In this document: positions 50,487 to 60,839 of the stretch, piece after piece | How the letters are laid out: each line of letters begins with the position of its first letter | Numbering within the stretch: position 1 is the stretch's first letter | Assembly (NCBI RefSeq): GCF_017921815.1 | Contig: NZ_JAGEMM010000001.1 | Coordinates: 868,001-932,000 of the forward strand | DNA length: 64,000 nucleotides | Direction: 5' to 3' | Origin: Microvirga antarctica | GTDB lineage: Bacteria > Pseudomonadota > Alphaproteobacteria > Rhizobiales > Beijerinckiaceae | Program-made: the position numbers and the translations under genes | The notes under the pieces: generated by a model | What the model was told of the DNA's origin: nothing | Database searches by the model: none | The model's input: only the letters and a program-made list of their open reading frames with translations

Positions 50487-53400
50487 TCAAGCTTCCGCGG
50501 CAAGGATCTCGCGGATACGGGTGGCCAGCGCGTCCACCGCGAACGGCTTGGTGATCATCGCCATTCCCGGATCCAGAAAGCCGCTGGCAGTTGCGGCGTT
50601 CTCGGCGTAGCCGGTCATGAACAGGACTTTCAGATCGGGCCGATGGGTCCGGGCCGCATCCGCCAGCTGACGCCCGTTGAGGCCGGGGAGACCCACATCC
50701 GTGACCAGAAGATCGATCTCGACGCTCGACTCGAACAGACGGAGTCCGGACGGCCCATCATTGGCCTGCAGCACCAGATAGCCCAGATCCCGCAGGATCT
50801 CGCAGACGAGTTCCCGCACGGTGGGTTCGTCCTCGACCACGAGGACGGTTTCGCCGGCGCCCCGCTGGACATCGTCGGCGCTGAGGCCGACTGGCTCCGT
50901 GACAGCCTCGCCAAGATGACGAGGCAGAAACAGCTTAACCGTCGTGCCGTGGCCGACCTGACTGTAGATGCGGACAAATCCTTCCGACTGCCGGGCAAAC
51001 CCGTACACCATCGACAGCCCGAGCCCGGTGCCCTCCCCAAGCGGTTTCGTCGTAAAGAACGGGTCGAAGGCCTTCGCGATGACCTCCTTTGCCATGCCCG
51101 TTCCGGAATCCGAGATACTGACGCAGACATAGGCCCCCGGCTCGGCTTCGGTGATGCGGGCTGCATGAGCAGACCTGATGTCCACGTTGGCGGTCTCGAG
51201 CGTGAGGACGCCGCCGTCGGGCATGGCGTCGCGCGCATTGATGGCCAGGTTCAGAATCGCATTCTCGAGCTGGTGCGGATCGCACAGGGTGGGCCAGAGG
51301 TTGGGGGCTGGCACGACTCTGATATCGATGGCCTCACCGGACGTTCGGCGCAGGAGGTCCTCCATGGAATCGATCAGCGCGTTGGCGTCGACGGCCTTCG
51401 GATCCAGGGGCTGGCGTCGCGAGAAAGCTAGGAGCCGGTGGGTCAGTGCGGCCGCCCGGTTGGCAGCCCCCGAGGCTGCTGTCGCGTAGCGTTCCAGTTC
51501 GCCCGTACGACCCTGGCGGATCCGGTTCTGCATCATCTCGATGGAGCCCAGGATCCCGGTCAGCAGGTTGTTGAAGTCGTGGGCAATTCCGCCTGTGAGT
51601 TGACCCACGGCTTCCATCTTCTGGGATTGCCGCAGGGCCTCCTCGGTCTCGGAGAGAATTCTGGCCTGCTCTTTCTCCGCCGTCACATCGCGGCCAACCG
51701 CATAGATCAGTTGCTCGTCCGGCACGGCCGTCCATTGCAGCCACCGGTAGCTCCCGTCGCGATGTCTGAACCGGCATTCGAAATGGCTGGTTTCGCGGCC
51801 TTGGTTCAGCCGTTCAAATTCCGCGAGCGTGGCGGCGACATCGTCGTCGTGGACAAGACTGATAAACGGGCGTGACGTCGCCTCTTCAGAGGTCCAACCT
51901 AACGTCCGTTCGAAAGCCGGGTTGACGCTCTGATAGACCCCCTCTCGATTACTGACGACGATCACCTCGCGGCTCACGCGCCAGACCCGGTCGCGCTCCT
52001 GCGTCCGCTGCGCGATCTGCTCCTCCAGCGTGGCGTTGAGCCTCGCCAGGTCCTCGACGGCCGCCTTCTGAACCTCGATGTCGGTATTCGTCCCGATCCA
52101 GCGCAGAGCATTTCCGGCCGTGTCCATGATCGGAAGCGCGCGAGAGAGGTGCCAACGATAGGTCCCGTCGGCCCCACGGATGCGGAATTCTGTCTGATAG
52201 AAACGTCCCGTCGCCACCGAGACCTGCCAAAGGGCTGCGGCGGCCGCCACATCGGCCGGATGAAGGAGCGCTGCCCATTTGTCGCCATCGAGTTCACCCG
52301 GAGCCCGACCCGAATAGGCGTAGACCTGCTCGTTGAACCAGTCGAGGCTGCCGTCGCTGTCGGCGGCCCAGACATGGTTCGGCATCACCTGGGAAAAGGT
52401 TCTGAACTTGGCCTCGCTCTCGCGCAGCGCATCTTCGATGAGCTTTCGCTGGGTGATGTCGTAGACGACCCCGAAGCCCCTCGTCAGATTGCCGTCGGCG
52501 TCCCGCATCACCTCGCCCCGACGGGCGATCCAACGGATCTCGCCGTTATCCGGCCGCGTAATGCGATATTCCGTGTAGGCAAGTGAGTCGGCGTTCACGG
52601 CTCCGCGCAGCGAACCCACATTGTCGCGATCCGCCGCATCCACCATCTGGCCCAGCACCTCGAGGGGAATGACGTCGGCAGTCAGTCCCCAAAGACGACG
52701 GAACTCCTCCGACATGGTCACCAGTCCCGTGGCCGGGTCCCATTCGAAAGTGCCGACCCCGCCCGCCTGTTGGGCGATCCGCAAGCGTTCCTCGCTCGCG
52801 GCAAGCGCCGCCTCGCTCAAGCGCTGAGCCGTGCGGTCCCGCAGCACCTTCACGTAGCCCATGAGGGCTCCGCTGGCACTGCGCAGGGGCGTCATTTGCC
52901 CGCTGGCCCAAAACCGGCTGCCATCCTTGCGAACCCGCCAGCCCTCGTCGCCGTCGCTTCCCTCTTCGCTGGCGCGCTTCATCTCGGTTTCGACGCGCCC
53001 GGCCGCCACATCGTCCGGCGTGAAGCATCGGTGGATCGTCTGTCCGAGCATCTCTTCCTCGGACCAGCCAAGGACCCGTTGCGCGCCAGCGTTCCAGTGG
53101 CTCACCCGACCGTCTCGATCCAGCGCGATGATCGCGTATTCGGTCGCGCTGTCGAGGATCTGCCGGTACTCGGTTTCCTTATCGCGAATGAGCTTTTCCG
53201 CCAGAAACTTTTCGGTGGTCTCCGTGCAGGCGCAGAACATGCCCAGAATGGTACCGTCATCGTCCCGCACCGGCGTGTACGAAAACGCAAAATGCGCCTC
53301 TTCCGCATAGCCATTGCGATGCGTCATGAGCATCAGGTCGTCCATATGGGTGCTGATGCCCGCATAGGCCCGATCCATGATCGGCTCGACATCGGTCAGA

Positions 53401-53699
53401 ATATCAAACCAGACATCGGCAAACCGGCGTCCCAGCGCAGAGGGGTGACGCTGGCCCAGCATCGGCGCATAGCCGTCATTGTAGATCATGACCCGCTCCG
53501 GTCCCCAGGCCAGGAACATTGGCTGTCGCGAGCCGAGCATCACGCCGACGAGGGTGCGCAGGGATTGGGGCCATCGGGAGCGCGGGCCTAAGGGGGTCGA
53601 TTCCCAGTCATGGGCCTCCACGCGCGCACGCATGTCAGACGTCACGGGCAGGCTTTCGCTCAAATCCGCCATAAGGCCCTGCTTTGTGAGCACGATCAT
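50487..53699 (-). CDS. Multi-PAS hybrid sensor histidine kinase with receiver domain
   Basis: A 1070-residue cytoplasmic protein with no membrane helix. Order: an N-terminal PAS-like sensor (residues about 25-160, WESTPLGPRSRWPQSLRTLV), four PAS/PAC units (about 170-290, 300-420, 425-550, 575-690), a short coiled coil, HisKA with the phospho-accepting His707 (GGIAHDFNNLL), HATPase_c (about 810-925, with GTGLGLSMVYG) and a receiver with Asp1001 (LLVTDVGLPG). It can autophosphorylate and pass phosphate to its own receiver. The start is 53699 (AGG 6 bases upstream) or 53672. No partner regulator gene is adjacent; the signal is unknown. Confidence 0.93.
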   Translation of the reverse strand: MIVLTKQGLMADLSESLPVTSDMRARVEAHDWESTPLGPRSRWPQSLRTLVGVMLGSRQPMFLAWGPERVMIYNDGYAPMLGQRHPSALGRRFADVWFDILTDVEPIMDRAYAGISTHMDDLMLMTHRNGYAEEAHFAFSYTPVRDDDGTILGMFCACTETTEKFLAEKLIRDKETEYRQILDSATEYAIIALDRDGRVSHWNAGAQRVLGWSEEEMLGQTIHRCFTPDDVAAGRVETEMKRASEEGSDGDEGWRVRKDGSRFWASGQMTPLRSASGALMGYVKVLRDRTAQRLSEAALAASEERLRIAQQAGGVGTFEWDPATGLVTMSEEFRRLWGLTADVIPLEVLGQMVDAADRDNVGSLRGAVNADSLAYTEYRITRPDNGEIRWIARRGEVMRDADGNLTRGFGVVYDITQRKLIEDALRESEAKFRTFSQVMPNHVWAADSDGSLDWFNEQVYAYSGRAPGELDGDKWAALLHPADVAAAAALWQVSVATGRFYQTEFRIRGADGTYRWHLSRALPIMDTAGNALRWIGTNTDIEVQKAAVEDLARLNATLEEQIAQRTQERDRVWRVSREVIVVSNREGVYQSVNPAFERTLGWTSEEATSRPFISLVHDDDVAATLAEFERLNQGRETSHFECRFRHRDGSYRWLQWTAVPDEQLIYAVGRDVTAEKEQARILSETEEALRQSQKMEAVGQLTGGIAHDFNNLLTGILGSIEMMQNRIRQGRTGELERYATAASGAANRAAALTHRLLAFSRRQPLDPKAVDANALIDSMEDLLRRTSGEAIDIRVVPAPNLWPTLCDPHQLENAILNLAINARDAMPDGGVLTLETANVDIRSAHAARITEAEPGAYVCVSISDSGTGMAKEVIAKAFDPFFTTKPLGEGTGLGLSMVYGFARQSEGFVRIYSQVGHGTTVKLFLPRHLGEAVTEPVGLSADDVQRGAGETVLVVEDEPTVRELVCEILRDLGYLVLQANDGPSGLRLFESSVEIDLLVTDVGLPGLNGRQLADAARTHRPDLKVLFMTGYAENAATASGFLDPGMAMITKPFAVDALATRIREILAAEA

Positions 53700-53838
53700 C
53701 GGATACCTGCAAGCCCACCTGAAAATCTATAGTTCACCGGCAATCCCTGACAATGCTCGCCGAACCTTACGGAAGCGGCCAGAACGGCTCTGTGTCGCAA
53801 AAGCAACGCTTCGCCTTCGCACCAACGCCCAAACAGCG

Positions 53839-53866
53839 AAAAAGGGCAGCTCTCGCCGCCCTTTTC
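53839..53866 (-). terminator. Intrinsic terminator after ilvC
   Basis: On the minus strand AAAAGGGCGGC-GAGA-GCTGCCCTTTTT: a 7-base GC stem with one mismatch, flanked by A and U runs, about 40 bases after the ilvC stop. The A-run makes it bidirectional, so it may also end transcripts coming from the kinase side. Confidence 0.8.
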
Positions 53867-53905
53867 TTTCATCGTCGTAAGGACCCGTGGTCGATGGGTG
53901 GAAAC

Positions 53906-55018
<1,113 letters not shown>

Positions 55019-55184
55019 TTAGCGAACAAAGCTGCGCTGGCAAGCCTTCCCTTGTTCGAATATGGCCGATGTCCCGCCTTGTGCCGGAGCATCGTCGCAC
55101 CCGTTGTCAGGCGGGTGTTGGAATTTCTTGGGCCCCGCGCCACATGACCTGAAACTGTTCCCATCTCGCCGATAAGGACCTGAA

Positions 55185-55733
55185 ATGCAGCATCTCGCGA
55201 CTGTCGAAGACATCCTCGCATTCTGGCGAGAGGCCGGACCGTCCCGCTGGTTTTCCAAGGACGACGCCTTCGACCAGCTGTGCCGCGACCGCTTCCTTGC
55301 CACCTATGAGGCGGCCGCCAGAGGCGATCTCAACGAGTGGGAACTGTCGCCGTCCGGTGCGCTCGCCGTCATCCTGCTTCTGGACCAGTTCCCCCGCAAC
55401 ATGTTCAGGGGCAGCCGCGCCGTCTACAAGACCGATCCGGTGGCGCTTCTCACCGCCGACCGCGCCATCGAACGCGGGTTCGACAAGTCGTTCGACGACC
55501 AGTTTCGGGCCTTCTTCTACCTTCCCTTCATGCATTCCGAGGATGTCCGGGATCAGGAGCGCTCGGTGACCCTCAACGAGACGCTCGACAATCCCGATTC
55601 CGTCAAATTCGCCCACCATCACCACGATATCGTCGCCCGCTTCGGACGCTTCCCCCATCGCAACGCCCTTCTTGGCCGGGATTCGACGCCCGAGGAGATC
55701 GTCTTCCTAGCGGAAACCGACTTCCACGGCTGA
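55185..55733 (+). CDS. DUF924-family protein
   Basis: A 182-residue all-helical protein of the DUF924 (TPR-like) family: FWREAGPSRWFSKDDAFD at the start, ALAVILLLDQFPRNMFRGS near residue 62 and FYLPFMHSEDVRDQERSV near 110, with FAHHHHDIVARFGRFPHRN near 142. The family is widespread and of unknown function; an exposed His/Arg-rich region suggests ligand binding. It starts near AAGGA and is convergent with ilvH, with two bases between the stops. Confidence 0.92.
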   Translation: MQHLATVEDILAFWREAGPSRWFSKDDAFDQLCRDRFLATYEAAARGDLNEWELSPSGALAVILLLDQFPRNMFRGSRAVYKTDPVALLTADRAIERGFDKSFDDQFRAFFYLPFMHSEDVRDQERSVTLNETLDNPDSVKFAHHHHDIVARFGRFPHRNALLGRDSTPEEIVFLAETDFHG

Positions 55734-55735
55734 TG

Positions 55736-56278
55736 TCACATGCCCTCGGGACCTCGCGCCATGGCGGCAACGCCGGTGCGCGAGACCTCTGCCAGACCGA
55801 CGACGGTCATGAGTTTGATGAAGCGCTCGATCTCCTCCGTCGTGCCGGTGAGTTCGTAGACGAAGGACGTCAGCGACGCATCCATGGTGCGCGCGCCGAA
55901 AGCCGCCGCCAGCCGCATCGCTTCCACGCGCTGCTCGCCCTTGCCCACCACCTTGACGAGGCACAGTTCGCGCTCGACCGCATCGCCCGTGAGCGTGAGA
56001 TCCACCACCCGGTGGACCGGCACCAGCTTTTCCAGATGCGCCTTGATCTGCTCGATGATGCTGTCGGTGCCAGTGGTCACGATGGTGACCCGGGAGATGT
56101 GGGATTCATGCTCCGTTTCCGTGACCGTCAGGCTCTCGATATTGTAGCCACGGCCCGAGAACAGGCCCGCGATCCTGGCAAGCACACCGGGCTCGTTGTC
56201 GACGACGACCGCCAGGGTGTGGCGGGAGATCGGTTCGACCCGCGTGGCGGGCGGATAAATGGTGCTCATCTGCGTCAT
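55736..56278 (-). CDS. ilvH: Acetolactate synthase small (regulatory) subunit
   Basis: A 180-residue IlvH/IlvN. The N-terminal ACT domain (TLAVVVDNEPGVLARIAGLFSGRGYNIESL, residues 19-48) binds valine for feedback inhibition, and the C-terminal half (IKLMTVVGLAEVSRTGVAAMARG) completes the subunit. It activates the IlvI catalytic subunit encoded upstream. ATG 56278 gives the standard length. Unusually, a glutathione transferase gene separates it from ilvI, yet all three are collinear with short gaps. Confidence 0.95.
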   Translation of the reverse strand: MTQMSTIYPPATRVEPISRHTLAVVVDNEPGVLARIAGLFSGRGYNIESLTVTETEHESHISRVTIVTTGTDSIIEQIKAHLEKLVPVHRVVDLTLTGDAVERELCLVKVVGKGEQRVEAMRLAAAFGARTMDASLTSFVYELTGTTEEIERFIKLMTVVGLAEVSRTGVAAMARGPEGM

Positions 56279-56304
56279 GACTCTGCTGTTCCTGAAGCCT
56301 GTTG

Positions 56305-56985
56305 TCAGGCGACGTGTCGAAAGTTGGTGGTCGCGTCCTCGTCCACCTCGTCGTGGGCGACGATCCAGGTCTCGCGCAAGGCGGCCTTGCGCCATTCGCG
56401 GAAGGAAGGCAGCGCAAGGATCGCATCGACGTAGGCCCGGATATCGGCATCGAGGGGAATCGCGTAGGTGTCGAGACGGGTGACAAGTGGTGCAAACATC
56501 GCATCGGCCGCCGAAAAGCCGCCGAACAGAAACGCGCCGCCTGCCCCGAAACGCTCACGCGCCTGACGGACGATCTGGGTGAAGCGCGCGACGTCGGCGA
56601 CGACTCCGGCGCCGCGATCGCGCGGGCCATAGGCCTTGCCGAGATTCATCGGGCAGGCCGAGCGCAGATGCTGGAAGCCCGCATGCATTTCGGCCGCCAC
56701 GGAGCGCGCCATGGCGCGGGCCTTGCGATCCTCGGGCCAGACTGTCACGCCAAAGGTCTCGCCGACATAGTCCATGATCGCCAGCGTTTCCCAGATGGTG
56801 ACGTCGCCATCGATCAGCACCGGCACCTTGCCGGCAGGCGAGTAGGCCAGCACCTGCTTTTTCGTCTCGGGCAGATCCAGTGGAATCAGCACCTCGTCGA
56901 AGGCCACTCCCAGATGCCGCATCAGCAGCCACGGCCGCAGAGACCAGGACGAATAGATCTTGTTGGCAATGACCAATGTCGGCAT
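56305..56985 (-). CDS. Glutathione S-transferase family protein
   Basis: A 226-residue protein with a thioredoxin-fold N-domain (TLVIANKIYSSWSLRPWLLMRHLGVAF; Ser of SSWS is the likely thiol-activating residue) and the cis-Pro block SPAGKVPVLIDGDVTIWET, followed by a helical C-domain. It conjugates or reduces substrates with glutathione; none can be assigned. It lies 53 bases after ilvI and 26 bases before ilvH, and so is probably cotranscribed with them and under the ilv attenuator. GGGGA precedes ATG 56985. Confidence 0.9.
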   Translation of the reverse strand: MPTLVIANKIYSSWSLRPWLLMRHLGVAFDEVLIPLDLPETKKQVLAYSPAGKVPVLIDGDVTIWETLAIMDYVGETFGVTVWPEDRKARAMARSVAAEMHAGFQHLRSACPMNLGKAYGPRDRGAGVVADVARFTQIVRQARERFGAGGAFLFGGFSAADAMFAPLVTRLDTYAIPLDADIRAYVDAILALPSFREWRKAALRETWIVAHDEVDEDATTNFRHVA

Positions 56986-57038
56986 GTGCGTGTCCCCATT
57001 CCCAGCCGCTTTCGCGGGCACTTTGACGCCGGCGTTTG

Positions 57039-58814
57039 CTACACCAGCATCTTGCCCTTCTCGTCGATCACCGAACCGAGATCGACGGGGCCTGTCTCGT
57101 TCAGGTAATCGTTGAGCAGCATCTCGTTATGCCCCTTGCCGGAGGGGATCATCGGGAAGCAGTTCTCCGTCTTGTCGACCACGCAGTCGAAGATGACCGG
57201 ACGGTCGACATTGATCATTTCGAGAATGGCCGCATCGAGGTCACCGGGCTTGTCGCAGCGAATGCCCACGCCCCCATAGGCCTCGGCCAGCTTGACGAAA
57301 TCAGGCAACGACTGCGAGTAGCTCTCGGAATAGCGGCCGCCATGCAGCAATTCCTGCCACTGGCGCACCATGCCCATATACTCGTTGTTCAGGATGAAGA
57401 TTTTCACCGGCAACCGGTACTGAACCGCGGTCGACATCTCCTGCATGTTCATCAGGATCGACGCTTCGCCGGCGATGTCGACGACGAGCGCCTTGGGGTG
57501 GGCGAGCTGCGTGCCGATAGCCGCCGGCAGGCCGTAGCCCATCGTGCCGAGACCGCCCGATGTCATCCAGTGGTTGGGCTCTTCGAACTTGAAGTATTGC
57601 GCCGCCCACATCTGGTGCTGTCCGACCTCCGTGGTGATGAAGGTCTCGCGGTCCTTGGTCAGTTCATACAGGCGCTGAACCGCATATTGCGGCTTGATGA
57701 TCTCGTCGGACGGACGATAGGCGAGGCAATCGCGCCCACGCCATCCGTCGATCTTGGTCCACCACTCTTTCAGCGCCACCTTGTCGACCTGCGGTGCCGT
57801 CTGTCGCCACAGGCGGACCATGTCTTCCAGCACGTGCGCGCAGTCGCCGATGATCGGGATCTCGACCTTGACGTTCTTGTTGATCGAGGACGGATCGATG
57901 TCCACGTGGATGCGCTTGGAGTAAGGCGAGAACGCATCGAGCCTGCCCGTGATGCGGTCATCGAACCGCGCCCCGATATTGATCATCACGTCGCATTCGT
58001 GCATCGCGAGATTCGACTCGTAGGTGCCGTGCATGCCGAGCATGCCGAGGAACTGACGGTCGGCGGCCGGATACGCTCCGAGGCCCATCAGGGTCGAGGT
58101 CACCGGGAAACCCGTCAGCCGCGCGAGTTCGCGCAGCAAGGCCGAGGCATGCGGGCCGGAATTGATGACGCCGCCGCCCGTGTAGAAGACCGGGCGCTTG
58201 GCGCTCGCCATCAGTTCGATGGCGGCGCGGATCTTGTCGATGTCGCCCTTGACTGTCGGCCGGTAGGTCTTGTGCTGGTTGCTCGTGGGCCGCGTATAGG
58301 AGCCCATCTTGAACTGGATGTCCTTCGGCAGATCGACGACGACCGGTCCGGGCCGGCCTGTGGACGCCACGTAGAAGGCCTCATGCAGGATGCGCGGCAG
58401 ATCCTCGATCGATTGGACGAGGTAATTGTGCTTGGTGCAGTGGCGGGTGATGCCCACCGTGTCGCATTCCTGGAAGGCGTCCGAGCCGATGAGGTGGGTG
58501 GCGACCTGCCCGGTGATGCAGACGATCGGGATCGAATCCATCATCGCGTCAGTCAGGCCGGTCACCGCGTTGGTGGCGCCCGGTCCCGATGTGACCAGGA
58601 CAACCCCGACCTTGCCCGAAGACCGGGCATAGCCCTCGGCCGCGTGGACTGCGCCCTGCTCGTGCCGGACAAGGATGTGCTTGACCTGGTCCTGGTGGAA
58701 AATGGCGTCATAGATCGGCAGCACCGCGCCGCCCGGATATCCGAAGATGTGCTCCACACCCTGATCCTGCAGGGTGCGGATCACCATTTCGGCTCCCGTC
58801 ATCATCTCGCTCAT
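57039..58814 (-). CDS. ilvI: Acetolactate synthase large (catalytic) subunit
   Basis: A 591-residue ThDP-dependent enzyme. The N-domain has GYPGGAVLPIYDA near residue 22 and the catalytic Glu in LVRHEQGAVHAAEGYA near 47-53. A central FAD-binding domain follows, and the C-domain has the ThDP motif near residue 445 (IAGEASILMNMQEMST). It condenses two pyruvates or pyruvate with 2-oxobutyrate, the first shared step of branched-chain amino-acid synthesis. GGGAG precedes ATG 58814. A leader peptide and terminator lie directly upstream. Confidence 0.96.
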   Translation of the reverse strand: MSEMMTGAEMVIRTLQDQGVEHIFGYPGGAVLPIYDAIFHQDQVKHILVRHEQGAVHAAEGYARSSGKVGVVLVTSGPGATNAVTGLTDAMMDSIPIVCITGQVATHLIGSDAFQECDTVGITRHCTKHNYLVQSIEDLPRILHEAFYVASTGRPGPVVVDLPKDIQFKMGSYTRPTSNQHKTYRPTVKGDIDKIRAAIELMASAKRPVFYTGGGVINSGPHASALLRELARLTGFPVTSTLMGLGAYPAADRQFLGMLGMHGTYESNLAMHECDVMINIGARFDDRITGRLDAFSPYSKRIHVDIDPSSINKNVKVEIPIIGDCAHVLEDMVRLWRQTAPQVDKVALKEWWTKIDGWRGRDCLAYRPSDEIIKPQYAVQRLYELTKDRETFITTEVGQHQMWAAQYFKFEEPNHWMTSGGLGTMGYGLPAAIGTQLAHPKALVVDIAGEASILMNMQEMSTAVQYRLPVKIFILNNEYMGMVRQWQELLHGGRYSESYSQSLPDFVKLAEAYGGVGIRCDKPGDLDAAILEMINVDRPVIFDCVVDKTENCFPMIPSGKGHNEMLLNDYLNETGPVDLGSVIDEKGKMLV

Positions 58815-58870
58815 GTCACTGGCTCCCGTCGGTCTTCGCTTTGTCGTGGTTTTTCAGGACTTTAGGCAAT

Positions 58871-58894
58871 AAAAAAGGCCCCACTTGGGGGGCC
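58871..58894 (-). terminator. Attenuator terminator of the ilvI operon
   Basis: On the minus strand GGCCCCCCAAGTGGGGCC followed by TTTTTT (58876-58871). The stem and U-run are near ideal for intrinsic termination, yet the site is 57 bases in front of ilvI on its own strand, the classical place for attenuation. Confidence 0.85.
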
Positions 58895-58897
58895 TGT

Positions 58898-58944
58898 ACG
58901 CCATCGCCGGAACTGCAGGATCAATCCTGCTCCGTCGATGGCGT
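58898..58944 (-). promoter_or_regulatory. Leader hairpin between the ilv leader peptide and its terminator
   Basis: ACGCCATCG (58944-58936) pairs perfectly with CGATGGCGT (58906-58898), and within the loop GCAGGAT / ATCCTGC forms a second stem. The first arm lies in the last codons of the leader peptide, so a ribosome stalled at its branched-chain codons would cover it. I could not find an equally clear antiterminator pairing with the terminator arm. Confidence 0.6.
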
Positions 58945-58971
58945 TCGTACTACGAGAATAAGCTTGCGCAC
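58921..58971 (-). CDS. ilv leader peptide (attenuator)
   Basis: A 16-residue open frame from GTG 58971 to TGA 58921. Codons 4-8 are CTT ATT CTC GTA GTA, giving Leu-Ile-Leu-Val-Val, all three end products of the pathway. GAGAG lies about 8 bases before the GTG. Directly downstream come the hairpin and terminator before ilvI. The combination is what a multivalent branched-chain attenuator should look like. The GTG start is the weaker point. Confidence 0.65.
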   Translation of the reverse strand: MRKLILVVRTPSTEQD

Positions 58972-59002
58972 GTGGGCTGCTCTCTGTTCAAAAGTTGCGC
59001 AG

Positions 59003-59031
59003 ACGCTAGCCGAAGCTTTTCTTCCGGTCAA
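59003..59031 (-). promoter_or_regulatory. Sigma-70-like promoter of the ilv leader and ilvI operon
   Basis: On the minus strand TTGACC (59031-59026), 17 bases, TAGCGT (59008-59003). The transcript would start near 58996, about 25 bases before the leader GTG. The -10 box matches only three of six consensus bases, but spacing and place are right. Confidence 0.45.
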
Positions 59032-59099
59032 GCGGTCTTGATGTTGGCGACGAATCGCTGCGCTTCTATGGTGCGGCCAGCAGTCGCGGAAAGTAAACG

Positions 59100-59927
59100 A
59101 TGCCTGAGACGAGTTCAGCCAACGGGGCTTCGGCCCGAGGCCCACGGGTGACCGCGCGGGCCCTGCTTCTGGGCGACCGGCTCGACCTGTCGGGGCTCGA
59201 GCGCAGCGATCTGCTGTCGACAATCCCCCTTGCGTTCAAGGCCGGGCAGGACGGCTTTGTGGCCCTGTTCCGCTTCGGTGTCGCGGTTCTGGTCGGGCTG
59301 ACGCCTCTGGAGGAAGACGAGGTCATCCGCGGCCTGCGACAGCGGGTGACGGGGGAATTCGCCCGCCACGAGGAAGAGACCGCCATCATCGAGATCGTGC
59401 CGGAAAAGGACGACCAGATTCCGCCCGGCGGCCCGATTTTCGTCAAGGACCTGGCCCCTGCCAGGCTGGTGGTCATCGCCGATGCCCTGTCGAAAAGCGT
59501 CGTGCTGGCGCAGGACGAAAAGGCCGCGGCCGCGGTGTTCGACGTGGTCGAGCCGTTCGCCCGCTACCTCGCCGAAAAGGGCCGCAGGCCGGCCGGACGC
59601 CGCGAAATCCTGAAGCATATCGGCACGGCCCTTCTGGTCCGCCAGCGGGTGTCAGGCCGCGTCGCAGTCGAAGAGAAGCCCGACGTCCTTTGGGATCGTC
59701 CCGACCTTGAGCGGCTTTATGCCCGCCTGGAGGACGAATACGAGTTGCGCGAGCGCGCCACCTCGCTGCACCGCAAGCTCGACGTGATCGGCGACACCGC
59801 CCAGGCCTTGACCGATCTTATCGACACGGAGCGGTCGCTGCGGCTCGAGCTGATCATCGTGCTGCTCATCGTGTTCGAGATCTTCATCACGTTTTATCAA
59901 ATGTGGTCGGGATCGGGCGGCCACTGA
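59100..59927 (+). CDS. RMD1/YagE-family (DUF155) membrane protein
   Basis: A 275-residue protein of the RMD1 (DUF155) family. The core is hydrophilic: [21 protein letters not shown], then [26 protein letters not shown] and [21 protein letters not shown] single C-terminal helix ([23 protein letters not shown]) follows a charged coiled-coil ([24 protein letters not shown]). Yeast RMD1/RMD8 and bacterial YagE relatives have no firm biochemical function. The C-terminal anchor faces the cytoplasm. It is convergent with miaA and overlaps its 3' end by about 40 bases. Confidence 0.88.
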   Translation: MPETSSANGASARGPRVTARALLLGDRLDLSGLERSDLLSTIPLAFKAGQDGFVALFRFGVAVLVGLTPLEEDEVIRGLRQRVTGEFARHEEETAIIEIVPEKDDQIPPGGPIFVKDLAPARLVVIADALSKSVVLAQDEKAAAAVFDVVEPFARYLAEKGRRPAGRREILKHIGTALLVRQRVSGRVAVEEKPDVLWDRPDLERLYARLEDEYELRERATSLHRKLDVIGDTAQALTDLIDTERSLRLELIIVLLIVFEIFITFYQMWSGSGGH

Positions 59928-60837
59928 CGGCCGCCATCGCAACGTCGAAAGCATCCTCGGGCGCCTCCCACGTCCAATCCGCCAGTTGATGCCGGAACCA
60001 GGTGAACTGCCGCTTGGAATAGCGGCGCGTGTCGCCCTGCCCGCGAACGATCGCCTCCGGGAGGCCGATCTCGCCGTTGAGATAAGCGAGCAATCCCGGC
60101 ACCCCATGGGCCCGCATGGCCGGCAGCATGGGGTCGAGGTGGCGCGCCGCGAGCGCCCGCACCTCGTCGAGCGCGCCCGTCTCCACCATCGTCACGAACC
60201 GGGATTCGATGCGCTGCCGCAGGGTGTCCCGGTCGGGGGCGAGAAACAGCTTGAGCAACGGCTTTCCGGCGAGCGGGCCGGGCTGGCGCGCACCGTGAAA
60301 CGAGGCCAGCGACCGGCCGGTGGCGGCATGGATCTCAAGCGCGCGCTGGATCCGCAGCCGGTCCGACGGCCGCAATCGTTCGGCCATGGCGGGATCCCGA
60401 TCCGCGAGAACCCGATGGAGGTCGGCCGTCTCGCGACCGAGGCTCTCCTGACGGACCTGCTCGCGCACAGCCTCGGGCACCTCCGGCATGTCGGACAGCC
60501 CTTCCGTCAGCGCCTTGAAATAGAGACCGGTGCCGCCCACGAAAATCGGCACCTTCCCGGGGCCGATCGACGCCAGCACCGCAACGGCATCCGCCACATA
60601 GCGTCCAACAGAGAAGTTGATGCCCGCGTCCACATGTCCGAACAGAAGATGGGGGGCGGACGCCTCCTCGGTGGGATCCGGACGGGCCGTGAGGATGCGC
60701 AGATCCCCGTAGACCTGCATGGAATCGGCGTTGATCACCACCCCGTCAAGGGCGTTCGCAAGCCGGATGGCCAATGCGGACTTGCCTGAAGCGGTCGGCC
60801 CTGCAATGAGAATCGCACCGATCCGAACGTCACTCAC
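59887..60837 (-). CDS. miaA: tRNA dimethylallyltransferase
   Basis: A 316-residue MiaA. The P-loop [15 protein letters not shown] starts near residue 12, followed by [19 protein letters not shown], the family motif [10 protein letters not shown] near 103, and the [14 protein letters not shown] block near 278. It adds the dimethylallyl group to A37 of tRNAs reading UNN codons. The GTG start at 60837 has GGGAG 7 bases upstream; ATG 60858 is possible but would extend into serB. The start lies back to back with serB, leaving almost no intergenic DNA. Confidence 0.95.
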   Translation of the reverse strand: MSDVRIGAILIAGPTASGKSALAIRLANALDGVVINADSMQVYGDLRILTARPDPTEEASAPHLLFGHVDAGINFSVGRYVADAVAVLASIGPGKVPIFVGGTGLYFKALTEGLSDMPEVPEAVREQVRQESLGRETADLHRVLADRDPAMAERLRPSDRLRIQRALEIHAATGRSLASFHGARQPGPLAGKPLLKLFLAPDRDTLRQRIESRFVTMVETGALDEVRALAARHLDPMLPAMRAHGVPGLLAYLNGEIGLPEAIVRGQGDTRRYSKRQFTWFRHQLADWTWEAPEDAFDVAMAAVSGRPIPTTFDKT

Positions 60838-60839
60838 AG

